This document shows positions 50,288-58,842 of a stretch of DNA of 64,000 nt, one piece after another; within the stretch, counting starts at the first letter, position 1; every line of letters starts with the position of its first letter. The notes under the pieces were generated by a model. It searched no databases, was not told where the DNA came from, and saw nothing but the letters and a program-made list of their open reading frames with translations. A program made the position numbers and the translations under genes. The DNA is from Thermostichus sp047462415 (GTDB lineage: Bacteria; Cyanobacteriota; Cyanobacteriia; Thermostichales; Thermostichaceae): NCBI RefSeq assembly GCF_047462415.1, contig NZ_JANSJE010000009.1, positions 62,001-126,000 of the forward strand, in the 5' to 3' direction.

Positions 50288-50444
50288 GGGGAGAATAGGC
50301 CAACGGTTGAGAAGGATGAATCACTTTATAGAGTAGCAGTCTAACCCCTTGCCCTTTGGGGATGGGTAAGGCTGATCCCGATCACCCAGCAGAAAGGCGC
50401 TTTGGGCTAAGGTACTGCTATCCTCAGCGTTCAGATGCGGCTCT

Positions 50445-51008
50445 ATGTACAGATCATTGGCGGCAACGGCCCTGATGGTTCTAATGGCTTTATCCGGTAG
50501 GATCCCTGCCTTCGCGCAACAAGAGTGGTGGAAACACTCAAAAGACGACATCCTGCTTTGTTATGGGCAGCCCGTCGATCCAGCCTCTCTACTGGGTTTT
50601 GAGGCTTGCTTGAGTGCCCGCAGCCACCCTGATGAAAAATCCCGGCTGGTAGGACTGTATTTTGTTCCGTACAGCGATTACGCCTTTTGCTTCGCAGGTA
50701 CAGAGAAGCTCAATAGCTTAGAGTGGACTCTTGTGGGTCGAAGTGGAGAGTTCGTGTTTGGCCTAGATCGCCCTCTGGCCCCTTCTGAACTAGAAGGGGA
50801 GACCCCTTGGATTATCCAGCGAAAAGCCCGCATTCTCGATATGGAGGGGGATCCTGCCGCCGGTTTCAGCCAACTGGTGGTTTACGACGAAACCGAGTTG
50901 AATCTGAAGGGGTTTGCCATAGTGATTGCGCCGCCAGGGTACTTTGGGGATTCCATTTTGCCAGAAGTGTTTTTGGAGCGGCCCGAATGCCAGGCAATTT
51001 TAAATTGA
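50445..51008 (+). CDS. Secreted protein of unknown function
   Basis: The 187-residue product has a clear signal peptide (residues 1-25, ending IPAFAQQ), then a soluble domain with four Cys (LLCYGQPV, EACLSARS, AFCFAG and PECQ). It should be periplasmic or extracellular. It is the first of three overlapping genes; its last 22 bases are shared with the next ORF. No domain recognised. Confidence 0.6.
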   Translation: MYRSLAATALMVLMALSGRIPAFAQQEWWKHSKDDILLCYGQPVDPASLLGFEACLSARSHPDEKSRLVGLYFVPYSDYAFCFAGTEKLNSLEWTLVGRSGEFVFGLDRPLAPSELEGETPWIIQRKARILDMEGDPAAGFSQLVVYDETELNLKGFAIVIAPPGYFGDSILPEVFLERPECQAILN

Positions 51009-51256
51009 GGGCCTTACACATACCGGGCGAGTTCAAAGAATCGCTACTGCTTCAGGACAGTGGGCAGGTCCTTCCCTGTTGGCAGATGCCCATAGAGCCA
51101 AGCGAAAAGCAAAGACAAACTGATGAATCGCTTGCCCATCTGCAGGAACTCAAAGGGGAGTTGTCGACACTCATTGAAAAGTGTCAACAAAAGTTTTCTG
51201 AGCAAGAGAAAAGTTCTTCTTGCACTATCTTTCAACAACAGCTCGATAACTCATGA
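50987..51256 (+). CDS. Small hypothetical protein coupled to the CopZ-like gene
   Basis: From the ATG at 50987 (GGAG a few bases upstream) the frame gives 89 residues; an ATG at 51086 would give 56. The C-terminal ~50 residues are polar and helical-looking (SEKQRQTDESLAHLQELKGELSTLIEKCQ), a likely coiled coil. The stop overlaps the next start as ATGA (51253-51256), which supports real translation. Not recognised. Confidence 0.5.
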   Translation: MPGNFKLRALHIPGEFKESLLLQDSGQVLPCWQMPIEPSEKQRQTDESLAHLQELKGELSTLIEKCQQKFSEQEKSSSCTIFQQQLDNS

Positions 51257-51738
51257 CAAGAGAACCCCTTGCACCATTTTTTGCTAATGCTTGGCAGCCC
51301 TTATGCCCAAAAAGTGGGGAGCAAGGGATCCCGATTCAACTGATTACTCTGAAGAGCCTGCTGTCCCCTCCAGCTTTGGCACGACTGGATGCGGACAGCA
51401 GCTATGCGTTTTGTCGGGATCCCGTTTGTCCTGTTGTTTATTTTTCCGAGCAAGGTCAAAGCTTTGGGGTTGACGACCTCAAGGTTCCAGTCTTTCAAAA
51501 AGAAAGTGGCGAGGACGTGCCCGTCTGCTACTGTTTTGGATGGACGCGCCGGCGCATCCGGCAAGAGCTGAAGGGATCCAAAACGCCCCAGGCCATTCTT
51601 GCCGAGATTGCCGCCCACATCAAAGCCAGGCGCTGTGGCTGCCAGGTCAACAACCCCCAGGGGTTTTGCTGTCTGGAAAATGTCAGGCAGGTCATCTTAG
51701 AAGTGCAGCAAGAGAAAGTTGGGGAACGAGATAGCTGA
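51253..51738 (+). CDS. CopZ N-terminal-like [2Fe-2S]/zinc-binding protein
   Basis: The 161-residue product has CPKSGEQGIPIQLITLKSLLSP, FCRDPVCPVVYFSEQG, DVPVCYCFGWTRRRIRQEL and RRCGCQVNNPQGFCCLENV. The multiple conserved Cys match the N-terminal domain of Archaeoglobus CopZ and stand-alone relatives, which bind one zinc and one [2Fe-2S]. Such proteins are linked with copper or mercury handling. No copper ATPase or heavy-metal domain is nearby. It is translationally coupled to the small ORF before it. The 142-bp gap to cdsA is featureless. Confidence 0.78.
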   Translation: MTREPLAPFFANAWQPLCPKSGEQGIPIQLITLKSLLSPPALARLDADSSYAFCRDPVCPVVYFSEQGQSFGVDDLKVPVFQKESGEDVPVCYCFGWTRRRIRQELKGSKTPQAILAEIAAHIKARRCGCQVNNPQGFCCLENVRQVILEVQQEKVGERDS

Positions 51739-51880
51739 AGAGCCAAAAGACCAGAGATTTCTCCGTTCCAAGGGTAGCTTTGGTCGTACCATTCCTACGA
51801 GGATTGCGCACAGATTGTCCAACCTTCTAAAGGCAAACTTGTGTCTAGAACCTTCTTGGCTGGGGTGGGAATTATCGCAA

Positions 51881-52702
51881 TTATCGGCTGAAATAGGCGT
51901 TGAGCCATTCCAGGCATTCCATAAAGTAAAACACTAGAGGTCCGGTAAAGACGTAGCTATCGCCCCGATCCAAAATGCCGCCGTGGCCGGGGATGAGATC
52001 CCCGGAGTCTTTGACACCGGCATCCCGCTTCATCAGCGATTCCGTTAGGTCGCCCAACAGGCTCGTTAGCCCAATCAAAAACCCCAGCACGCTGCCGCTC
52101 CACCAGCGCCAGGGCCAGTTCAGATAGTAGGCTCCGGCCATGGCCAGGGCCACGCTGGCTGCGACCCCGGCCACGGCCCCTTCCACCGTTTTTTTTGGGC
52201 TGAGGAGGGAGAGCTTGGTGCGCCCAAAGGCCCGCCCACAGAGGTAGGCCGCTACATCGGCAGCAATGACACAGCCAATAGCCAACAGCGTAATCCACAG
52301 CCCTTCCCCCAGTCCTTGGGAAAAAGACAAAGCCCTGACCCGAATCCAGAAGCTGGGCAACAGCGCGCAGTAAAACAATCCCAAAATCGAGGTGGCAATG
52401 TCGGCGATGGTGGCCAGCTTGGGCTTAAAAAGCAGATAAAAGCAGATCACAGAACCGGCCACGATAAAAGCAGGGCTGGTCCACTCCGGCTTAACCTGCT
52501 GCAAAATCACCAGCACTTGGCTGGAAAACATGGTGGTGCGCATGGCCGGTGCATTGCCCTTGGCCTGCACCAAGCGAAAGAACTCCAGTTGGGCCAGAAA
52601 GACGATTAGCCCCATGGCCGCCGTGAAGTACCAGCCCCCTAGCAGGGTGACCGTCAGGGCAAACAGCACCGCCGCAAAACCGCTAACCCAACGGGCTCCC
52701 AT
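51881..52702 (-). CDS. cdsA: Phosphatidate cytidylyltransferase
   Basis: CdsA makes CDP-diacylglycerol, precursor of phosphatidylglycerol, which is essential for photosystem II. The 273-residue product has about eight hydrophobic segments and the family signature LLGDLTESLMKRDAGVKDSG...HGGILDRGDS near the C-terminus. Full length for the family. Confidence 0.95.
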   Translation of the reverse strand: MGARWVSGFAAVLFALTVTLLGGWYFTAAMGLIVFLAQLEFFRLVQAKGNAPAMRTTMFSSQVLVILQQVKPEWTSPAFIVAGSVICFYLLFKPKLATIADIATSILGLFYCALLPSFWIRVRALSFSQGLGEGLWITLLAIGCVIAADVAAYLCGRAFGRTKLSLLSPKKTVEGAVAGVAASVALAMAGAYYLNWPWRWWSGSVLGFLIGLTSLLGDLTESLMKRDAGVKDSGDLIPGHGGILDRGDSYVFTGPLVFYFMECLEWLNAYFSR

Positions 52703-53051
52703 AGGCGCACCCCGTCACGTTGGTTGGCCAAATATCTCTTGCCCGCGGCTCCAGGTCGAAGTCCGATCCGAAGGCAGAAGAAGCCCTCATCCTTGCGCTC
52801 TTGGTGTTCGGGATTCGCGTCTGCGCGACGAAGTCTTGATGCGGCTGCTGCAAAATGGAAACGCCTCTTGCCCTAGCCCTTCAGTTTAACTCTCCTGGAT
52901 CTCAAACAACTGCCCTTGGCCCTACAGGGTGGAACTTACGGGCAAGGTGGCAGGCAAATCCCAACAAGCGATCCTTGAGCATGAGATAATAGGCAAACTG
53001 CAAAGCTCACTGCTGACCGCCTAGGACATTCCTGACTCGTTGCACTGCAGC
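52703..53051. other. Intergenic region between cdsA and pdhA (divergent)
   Basis: This 349-bp gap should hold both promoters. I see only one feature, GTTCGGGATTCGCGTCTGCGCGACGAAG near 52810, which faintly resembles the short dispersed element. No ORF or RNA gene is supported. Confidence 0.4.
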
Positions 53052-54053
53052 ATGGTTCAAGAACTTACTTCTCGCTCTACGACTGCTCGCATTTCTGCCC
53101 AAGAGGCTCGCCTTCTCTATGAAGACATGGTGCTGGGCCGCCTGTTTGAGGACAAGTGCGCCGAGATGTACTACAAGGGCAAGATGTTCGGCTTTGTGCA
53201 CCTGTACAACGGCCAAGAGGCTGTTTCCACGGGGGTGATCAAGGCGCTCAAGCCCACCGACTACGTGTGCAGCACCTACCGGGATCACGTGCATGCCCTC
53301 AGCGCCGGGATCCCCCCGCGGGCGGTGATGGCGGAGCTGTTCGGAAAGGCCACCGGCTGCAGCAAGGGCCGCGGCGGCTCGATGCACCTGTTCTCGGCGG
53401 AGCACAACTTTTTGGGCGGCTATGCCTTTGTGGCCGAGGGGATCCCGGTGGCCACAGGGGCGGCCTTTTCGGCCAAGTACCGCGGCACCGACCAGGTGAC
53501 AGCCTGCTTCTTTGGGGATGGAGCCTGCAACAACGGCCAGTTCTACGAGTGTCTCAACATGGCCGCCCTCTGGAAGTTGCCCATCCTCTATGTGGTGGAA
53601 AACAACTTCTGGGCTATCGGCATGGCCCACAAACGGGCCACTTCAGTAACCAACATCTACCTCAAGGGCCCTGCTTTTGGCATGCCCGGCTACCAAGTGG
53701 ACGGCATGGACGTGCTGGCGGTGCGAGAGGCTGCCCAACAAGCTATTGCCCGGGCCCGCGCCGGCGAAGGCCCCACCCTGCTGGAGTGCATCACCTATCG
53801 TTTCCGGGGCCATTCCCTCGCCGATCCTGACGAGCTGCGCAGCCCGGAAGAAAAAGAGTTCTGGCGGCAGCGGGATCCCATCCAACGACTGGAACGCTAC
53901 GCATTGGAACACAACTTGATGACCGAGGCAGACTTTCAGGCCATCCACGCCGAGGTTGGCGCTGCGATTGAAGATGCGGTAACCTTTGCCCTCGAAAGCC
54001 CAGAGCCCACCCTGGACGAGCTACATCGCTTTGTGTTTGCCGAAGACGAATAG
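53052..54053 (+). CDS. pdhA: Pyruvate dehydrogenase E1 component, alpha subunit
   Basis: PdhA is one half of the TPP-dependent E1 of the pyruvate dehydrogenase complex. The 333-residue product has the TPP motif GDGACNNGQF...VENN, the substrate-channel RGGSMHLFSAEHNFLGGYAFV and the phosphorylation-loop-like RFRGHSLADPDELR. The start is placed at MVQELTSRS (53052); four upstream codons give another Met. pdhB is not adjacent, as often in cyanobacteria. Confidence 0.96.
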   Translation: MVQELTSRSTTARISAQEARLLYEDMVLGRLFEDKCAEMYYKGKMFGFVHLYNGQEAVSTGVIKALKPTDYVCSTYRDHVHALSAGIPPRAVMAELFGKATGCSKGRGGSMHLFSAEHNFLGGYAFVAEGIPVATGAAFSAKYRGTDQVTACFFGDGACNNGQFYECLNMAALWKLPILYVVENNFWAIGMAHKRATSVTNIYLKGPAFGMPGYQVDGMDVLAVREAAQQAIARARAGEGPTLLECITYRFRGHSLADPDELRSPEEKEFWRQRDPIQRLERYALEHNLMTEADFQAIHAEVGAAIEDAVTFALESPEPTLDELHRFVFAEDE

Positions 54054-54095
54054 ATCCAGGGCAAACCCCAGCCACAAAAGGCCGCCGATCTGTTT

Positions 54096-54136
54096 CCAGC
54101 CTGTTCCGACGGATTACAGGCAGGGCTGGCTCTTTT
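54096..54136 (+). terminator. Candidate terminator after pdhA
   Basis: CCAGCC (54096-54101) and GGCTGG (54124-54129) can pair around a loop that contains a partial inner stem, and CTCTTTT follows. Weaker than the psaAB terminator. The remaining sequence to 54348 is a promoter region for ndhD. Confidence 0.5.
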
Positions 54137-54273
54137 GAGCTGAGGGATCCTGCCGACCCCGAAAAGGGTGTGAAGGCATCAGCGACCCACCTGAGCCCAG
54201 CAACCCTCGAGGATCCTCAATGCTTAACATCGGGAAACCCTTCCAGAGATCTGCGCAATAGAGCAGCCTTTTT

Positions 54274-54301
54274 TGTAAATATCACTTCCCATTTGTTTAC
54301 A
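54274..54301 (+). promoter_or_regulatory. Inverted TGTAAA/TTTACA repeat upstream of ndhD
   Basis: TGTAAA (54274-54279) and TTTACA (54296-54301) form a palindrome with a 16-bp spacer, ~50 bp before ndhD, in an AT-rich stretch. It includes HLR1-like half-sites in opposite orientation, so a regulator site is possible but unproven. Confidence 0.4.
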
Positions 54302-54348
54302 TAGCTTCATATCATTGAGGTATTGAGCATGAGTATTTATTCCTGGTC

Positions 54349-55929
54349 ATGAGCAATCCTCTTGAGTTTCCTTGGCTGTCGGCCCTGGTGCTCTTGCCGC
54401 TGCTGGCAGCCTTTGGGATCCCTTTGATCCCTCAGAGCCGTTGGGCGCGTTGGTATGCCCTCGCTGTGGGGGCTTTTGATTTGGGTCTGATGGTCTATGT
54501 CTTTGCGCGGCACTACGACCTGCAGGATTTTTCGCTGCAACTGGCGGAGCGCTACGCCTGGGTGCCCCAGATCGGGTTTCACTGGTCGCTGGCGGTGGAT
54601 GGCCTGTCCTTTCCGCTGGTGTTGCTCTCGGGCTTGATTACGACCCTGTCGATCGGGGCGGCTTGGAATCTCACCCACAAGCCGCGTTTGTTTTTCTTCC
54701 TGCTGCTGCTGATGTACGGCGCCCAGGTGGGCGTGTTCCTGGCGCAGGATCTGCTCCTGTTCTTCTTGATGTGGGAGATCGAGCTGGTGCCGGTCTATCT
54801 GCTGATTGCCATTTGGGGTGGGCCGCAGCGCCAGTACGCCGCCACCAAGTTCATCCTCTACACCGCTGCCGCCTCTATTTTTATTCTGGTGGGATCCCTG
54901 GCGATGGCCTTCTACGGCGAGGGCTTTAGCTTGGAGATGGCAGAGCTGAGCGCAAAATCCTACCCGCTGGCACTGCAGATCTTGGTGTATGCGGCTTTCC
55001 TGATTGCCTTTGGGGTGAAGCTGCCGATTTTTCCAGTTCACACCTGGCTGCCGGATGCTCATAGCGAAGCCTCGGCGCCCATTTCCATGATCCTGGCCGG
55101 GGTGCTGCTCAAGATGGGGGGCTACGGCCTCATCCGCCTGAACGTGGGCATCTTGTCGGAGGCCCATGTGTACTTTGCCCCGGTGCTGGCGGTGTTGGGC
55201 ACGGTGAACATCATCTACGGGGCGCTGGCCGCCTTTGGGCAAAACCACCTCAAGCGGCGCTTGGCCTATTCGTCCATTGCCCATATGGGCTTTGTGTTGA
55301 TCGGGATCTCTGCCTTCACGGAGTTGGGCATCAACGGCGCCCTCTTGCAAATGATCTCCCACGGTCTGATCGCTGCAGTTTTGTTCTTCCTGACAGGGAT
55401 CACCTACGAGCGCACCCATACCCTTGCCCTCGACAAGTTGGGCGGGTTGGCCAAGCAAATGCCAAAGGCTTTTGCCCTGTTTACAGCAGGATCCCTGGCC
55501 TCGTTGGCGCTACCCGGGATGAGCGGATTTGTGGGTGAGCTGACGGTGTTCTTGGGCTTGATCACCAGCGATGCCTATGCGCCGACCTTCAAGGCAGGAA
55601 TTGCTCTGCTGGCGGCAGTGGGCATTATTCTGACGCCCATTTACTTGCTCTCTATGCTGCGGCAGGTGTTCTACGGGGCTCAGGATCCCGGCTTGGTGTT
55701 GGAAGACTACCTGGGGGATCTGCGCCCGCGAGAAATGGCGGTGGCTCTCTGTCTGCTGTTGCCGATTCTCGGCATTGGCCTCTACCCGCGGCTGGCTACC
55801 CAAACCTACGATGTTACGACGGTGGCGGTAGCTGCTCAGTTGCGCAGTGTGTTGGCAACTGAAATTGTGCAGCGGCCTTTCTTGCCGGTGCAACCGGCCC
55901 AGGTGGCGGCTCTGACCCTGGAAGATTGA
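54349..55929 (+). CDS. ndhD: NAD(P)H-quinone oxidoreductase chain 4 (NDH-1 subunit D)
   Basis: NdhD is a proton-pumping membrane subunit of the cyanobacterial NDH-1 complex (respiration, cyclic electron flow). The 526-residue product has ~14 hydrophobic segments, the helix with conserved Glu LLLFFLMWEIELVPVYLLIAIWGG, and the Lys-containing segment FGVKLPIFPVHTWLPDAHSEASAPISMILAGVLLKMGGYGLIR. Full length. Resembles the constitutive NdhD1/D2 group more than the CO2-uptake NdhD3/4, by inspection only. Confidence 0.93.
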   Translation: MSNPLEFPWLSALVLLPLLAAFGIPLIPQSRWARWYALAVGAFDLGLMVYVFARHYDLQDFSLQLAERYAWVPQIGFHWSLAVDGLSFPLVLLSGLITTLSIGAAWNLTHKPRLFFFLLLLMYGAQVGVFLAQDLLLFFLMWEIELVPVYLLIAIWGGPQRQYAATKFILYTAAASIFILVGSLAMAFYGEGFSLEMAELSAKSYPLALQILVYAAFLIAFGVKLPIFPVHTWLPDAHSEASAPISMILAGVLLKMGGYGLIRLNVGILSEAHVYFAPVLAVLGTVNIIYGALAAFGQNHLKRRLAYSSIAHMGFVLIGISAFTELGINGALLQMISHGLIAAVLFFLTGITYERTHTLALDKLGGLAKQMPKAFALFTAGSLASLALPGMSGFVGELTVFLGLITSDAYAPTFKAGIALLAAVGIILTPIYLLSMLRQVFYGAQDPGLVLEDYLGDLRPREMAVALCLLLPILGIGLYPRLATQTYDVTTVAVAAQLRSVLATEIVQRPFLPVQPAQVAALTLED

Positions 55930-55973
55930 AACGGGGTCAAGACCTCGGTTGTTCTCTATCCCTCAATTAGCCC

Positions 55974-56034
55974 AGAAGAGCTGGTGTTCGAGGAGCAACT
56001 CGACTCAACCTTCAGCTCTTCTTTTTGTTTTTTA
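55974..56034 (+). terminator. Rho-independent terminator of ndhD
   Basis: AGAAGAGCTG (55974-55983) and CAGCTCTTCT (56013-56022) form a perfect 10-bp stem with a ~29-base loop that holds a small inner stem (CGAG/CTCG), followed by TTTTTGTTTTTT. Confidence 0.88.
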
Positions 56035-56125
56035 AGCTTCTTTTAAGTTTTAAGGTTGGATTTGGGATTGGGGATGCTCCTGGGCTGGGATTTTCCGATG
56101 GTTGATTGTTCTTGGGCTGCCAATC

Positions 56126-56305
56126 CTAGCGGTGATCGGTACGAATGGAGTTCTGTTCCATCAGGTTTAGCTGCACCACCAACCACCAGAGGGTTACATC
56201 CGAATAGGTCGCCCGACGCTTGAGCCGAGAAATGGAGTGTACCGGGTTTTGGCTGTCGATCATCCACTCCGAAGCGATGATTTGGCCACGTTGCTGAGCA
56301 TTCAT
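56126..56305 (-). CDS. Small basic hypothetical protein (59 residues)
   Basis: The product (MNAQQRGQIIASEWM...) is basic and mixed in character, with one moderately hydrophobic stretch (DVTLWWLVVQLNLM). GGAGGG lies 7-8 bases before the ATG at 56305, which favours translation. No family recognised. It faces the ndhD terminator. The 340-bp interval from 56306 to the HAS-barrel gene holds only weak open frames and is otherwise unremarkable. Confidence 0.45.
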   Translation of the reverse strand: MNAQQRGQIIASEWMIDSQNPVHSISRLKRRATYSDVTLWWLVVQLNLMEQNSIRTDHR

Positions 56306-56647
56306 GGTTTCTCCCTCCGCTCGCCAACTGCTCAATACTTAGGATGGCTAATACCCAGAATGGCCAATTTGCACGGGAGTGTGTGAAAAAATATATTACA
56401 CAGGCATCTCCAAAGTCGGCTAACTTTCTTAGCAATAGGGATCTCATCAGCTGCTGGGTTGCCGATTCGCCGTCCGGGAACGAGAAAAACCTTGTAAAAA
56501 GGGCAAAATATTGGCTGAGTGGATCCCCTCTATCTTCACAAGTCTTAAAACCGGAAAGATCCCATCTCTCTACTGGCCTGAAGGTCTGGGTTCTACCTCT
56601 GTTTGCCAACCTTTATAGCAGCAACCCTTGAGAAGTCCAAAACAACG

Positions 56648-57271
56648 ATGAGAGCCAAGGCCACCTCCCCCCAGCCCGCCGCTGCTTTTGCAGAAGTGGT
56701 GGAGGCCAACACCACAACCTTTGTGGCCCAGTGCTTCGAGCCGGAACGCTTGACCTTCCCGCCCATGCCTGCTCTCGGCAGTTGGACGCGCTCCCAAGAC
56801 GAGGAGACCGGCAACCCGATCTATGGAGTGGTTTGCTATGCCGCCATTGCGCCCATCGACACGATTCACCGCACCCGAGCTTTGGGTCTCTCCCCTGAGG
56901 AGTTGCGGGAGCAGCAGCCTCAAATTTTCGCCATGTTGCGCACCGATTTCCGCGCGGCCATTGTCGGCTTTGTCAGTGGGGGGCGGGTCTACCAGTACCT
57001 GCCGCCACGCCCTCCCCAGATTCACCAGCCAGTTTATCTCTGCTCCGATACAGAGGTCAGGGAGTTTTGCCGCTCTTTCGAGTTTTTGCGTACTCTGCTA
57101 CGGGTCAACGGGATCCCGACCGATGAGCTGGTGGCTGCCGTGATTCGCCAGACTTACCGAATCCTGAACTGGGATCGCAACTGGCTTTTACAGGCAGGTC
57201 GGCAGTTAAGCTCGCTGTTGCGGGACGATTACGAGCATCTCAGCGCGATTTTACGAAAGATTGAAGTATAG
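56648..57271 (+). CDS. HAS-barrel domain protein
   Basis: The 207-residue product contains FAEVVEANTTTFVAQCFEPE, PMPALGSWTRSQDEETGNPIYGVV, RALGLSPEELREQQPQIFAMLRTDFRAAIVGF and YLPPRPPQIHQPVY. This is characteristic of a cyanobacterial family with an N-terminal HAS barrel (the domain found in HerA and ATP synthase). Function is not known. The start at 56648 is chosen over an ORF extension of 15 codons. Confidence 0.8.
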   Translation: MRAKATSPQPAAAFAEVVEANTTTFVAQCFEPERLTFPPMPALGSWTRSQDEETGNPIYGVVCYAAIAPIDTIHRTRALGLSPEELREQQPQIFAMLRTDFRAAIVGFVSGGRVYQYLPPRPPQIHQPVYLCSDTEVREFCRSFEFLRTLLRVNGIPTDELVAAVIRQTYRILNWDRNWLLQAGRQLSSLLRDDYEHLSAILRKIEV

Positions 57272-57385
57272 GCGAAGAAATGTTGAGAATGGCCTTGGAT
57301 CCTTCTTGAGTCGAGCTAGAGGGTGATAATCTGAGGCAGTTTGCTGTGGGATGTGTTCCTTTTGTATCCTCTTTCCGCTGTAAAA

Positions 57386-57580
57386 ATGTTTAACAAATTC
57401 AATTCTTCTGATAAGCCCTCTAAAGGCAATTGGGCAGGCCGCACCTTTTCTGCTGCTGCGGGCGCTGTAGTGGCAGCCGGTGTTTGCATTGCCCACGGTC
57501 AGCCGGCTCATGTGTCGCTGTGGGTGGCCTGTTGCGCGACCGTATTTACCCTTGTTTTGGATGAGATGGGCTGGATTTAG
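57386..57580 (+). CDS. Small membrane protein (64 residues)
   Basis: The product has a short polar N-terminus (MFNKFNSSDKPSKGNW) and two hydrophobic helices (about 17-34 and 40-60), looking like a small hairpin membrane protein. The ATG at 57386 is preceded by no strong ribosome-binding site. Family not recognised; cyanobacteria encode many such small thylakoid or plasma-membrane proteins. Confidence 0.5.
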   Translation: MFNKFNSSDKPSKGNWAGRTFSAAAGAVVAAGVCIAHGQPAHVSLWVACCATVFTLVLDEMGWI

Positions 57581-57708
57581 GCTCAGTATCAATCGGCTTT
57601 GGGTTGTGCTGCATTGAGAAACCGGACTAAAGCAGAGATCAACCACTAGGAAATCTCAAATAGAGCTCCCTGCCCATCTGGGCTTGCGGCTTAGGTGAAG
57701 GGATCCCT

Positions 57709-58842
57709 TCATCCTGCTTCGCGGGCTGCCCGCACCAACAATCCTGCTGTGATCAGCCCTGCCAAAATAGAGCTGCCGCCATGGCTGAACAAAGGCAGGG
57801 GCACACCTGTGGTGGGCAGGATCCCGGTGACCACGCCGATATTCATTAGCGACTGCCCCACCAAAAACATCAGGCAGCCGCAGGCTACCAGGCGAATGGG
57901 CAACTCTCGGCAGCGACCCATCACCCGCCAGCCCAGCAGGGTATAGAAGGTCAGTAGCCCCAGAAAGAACAGGGATCCGGCCAAGCCGAACTCCTCTGCG
58001 TACACCGAGAAGATGAAGTCGGTGTATTGGATGGGCAGATAAAACAGCTTTTGCTGGGAAAGGCCATACCCCTTGCCCCACAGGCCGCCAGAGCCAATGG
58101 CCAACAGGCTTTGCACCAACTGGTAGCCATCCCCTTGGGCATTGCCCCAGGGATCCAAAAAAGCCAGGATGCGCCGCCGTTGGTAGTCTTTGCTGAGAAT
58201 GCTGGCCACGGTTGCCAGAATCCCCAGCCCCGCTGTGGCCAGAAGGGAGAAAGCTGGGATCCCGGCAGCCCAAGCCATGACCCAGAGGGTAAGGCCACAA
58301 ATGGCCGTGGTGCCCAGGTTGGGCTGGGCGAGGATCCCCAAGAGGGCAAAGGCGAAGATGCCCACCCACAAGACGCGGAACCAGAGCGGGTGGTGAAACC
58401 AGCGGCCAAAGACCCAGGCTCCCTGCAACACCAACAGGGGCTTGAGCAATTCGGAAGGCTGGATAATCGGGATCACCTTTAAGTCCAGCCAGCGGCTGGC
58501 CTCCAGGCGGGAAACCCCCAGCCCCGGCACTTGGGTGGCCCACACCAAGCCAACTCCCACCAAGCAGAGGATCCCGGCCCAGGGGAACCAGCGCCGCAAG
58601 GGGATCCGCACCAGAGCCGAAAAGCAACTCAGCCCCAGCCCGGCCCAGACCAATTGACGCCTGAAAAAGTAGAGGCCATCGCCACTGATCCGCTGAGCCA
58701 CGGGGTAGGAAGCAGAAAACAGCATCATCAGCCCCAGAGCCAGCCAGACCAGGGTGAGCCAGCGCAGCCAGCGAGCTTCAGCATTCCAGGGATCCCTGGA
58801 GGGCTTGGCAGCAGGCTCGGAAATGGTTGCCACGGTGTTCAA
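57709..58842 (-). CDS. ftsW: Lipid II polymerase/cell-division protein FtsW
   Basis: FtsW is a SEDS-family peptidoglycan glycosyltransferase at the septum. The 377-residue product has ~10 hydrophobic segments and the SEDS motifs IIQPSELLKPLLVL, ILAQPNLGTTAI, LSKDYQRRRILAFLDPW (with the conserved region before the catalytic loop), DFIFSVYAEEFGLAG and LPTTGVPLPLFSHGGSSIL. Its predicted start lies 65 bp inside the end of murD, so the true start may be further in. Confidence 0.94.
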   Translation of the reverse strand: MNTVATISEPAAKPSRDPWNAEARWLRWLTLVWLALGLMMLFSASYPVAQRISGDGLYFFRRQLVWAGLGLSCFSALVRIPLRRWFPWAGILCLVGVGLVWATQVPGLGVSRLEASRWLDLKVIPIIQPSELLKPLLVLQGAWVFGRWFHHPLWFRVLWVGIFAFALLGILAQPNLGTTAICGLTLWVMAWAAGIPAFSLLATAGLGILATVASILSKDYQRRRILAFLDPWGNAQGDGYQLVQSLLAIGSGGLWGKGYGLSQQKLFYLPIQYTDFIFSVYAEEFGLAGSLFFLGLLTFYTLLGWRVMGRCRELPIRLVACGCLMFLVGQSLMNIGVVTGILPTTGVPLPLFSHGGSSILAGLITAGLLVRAAREAG

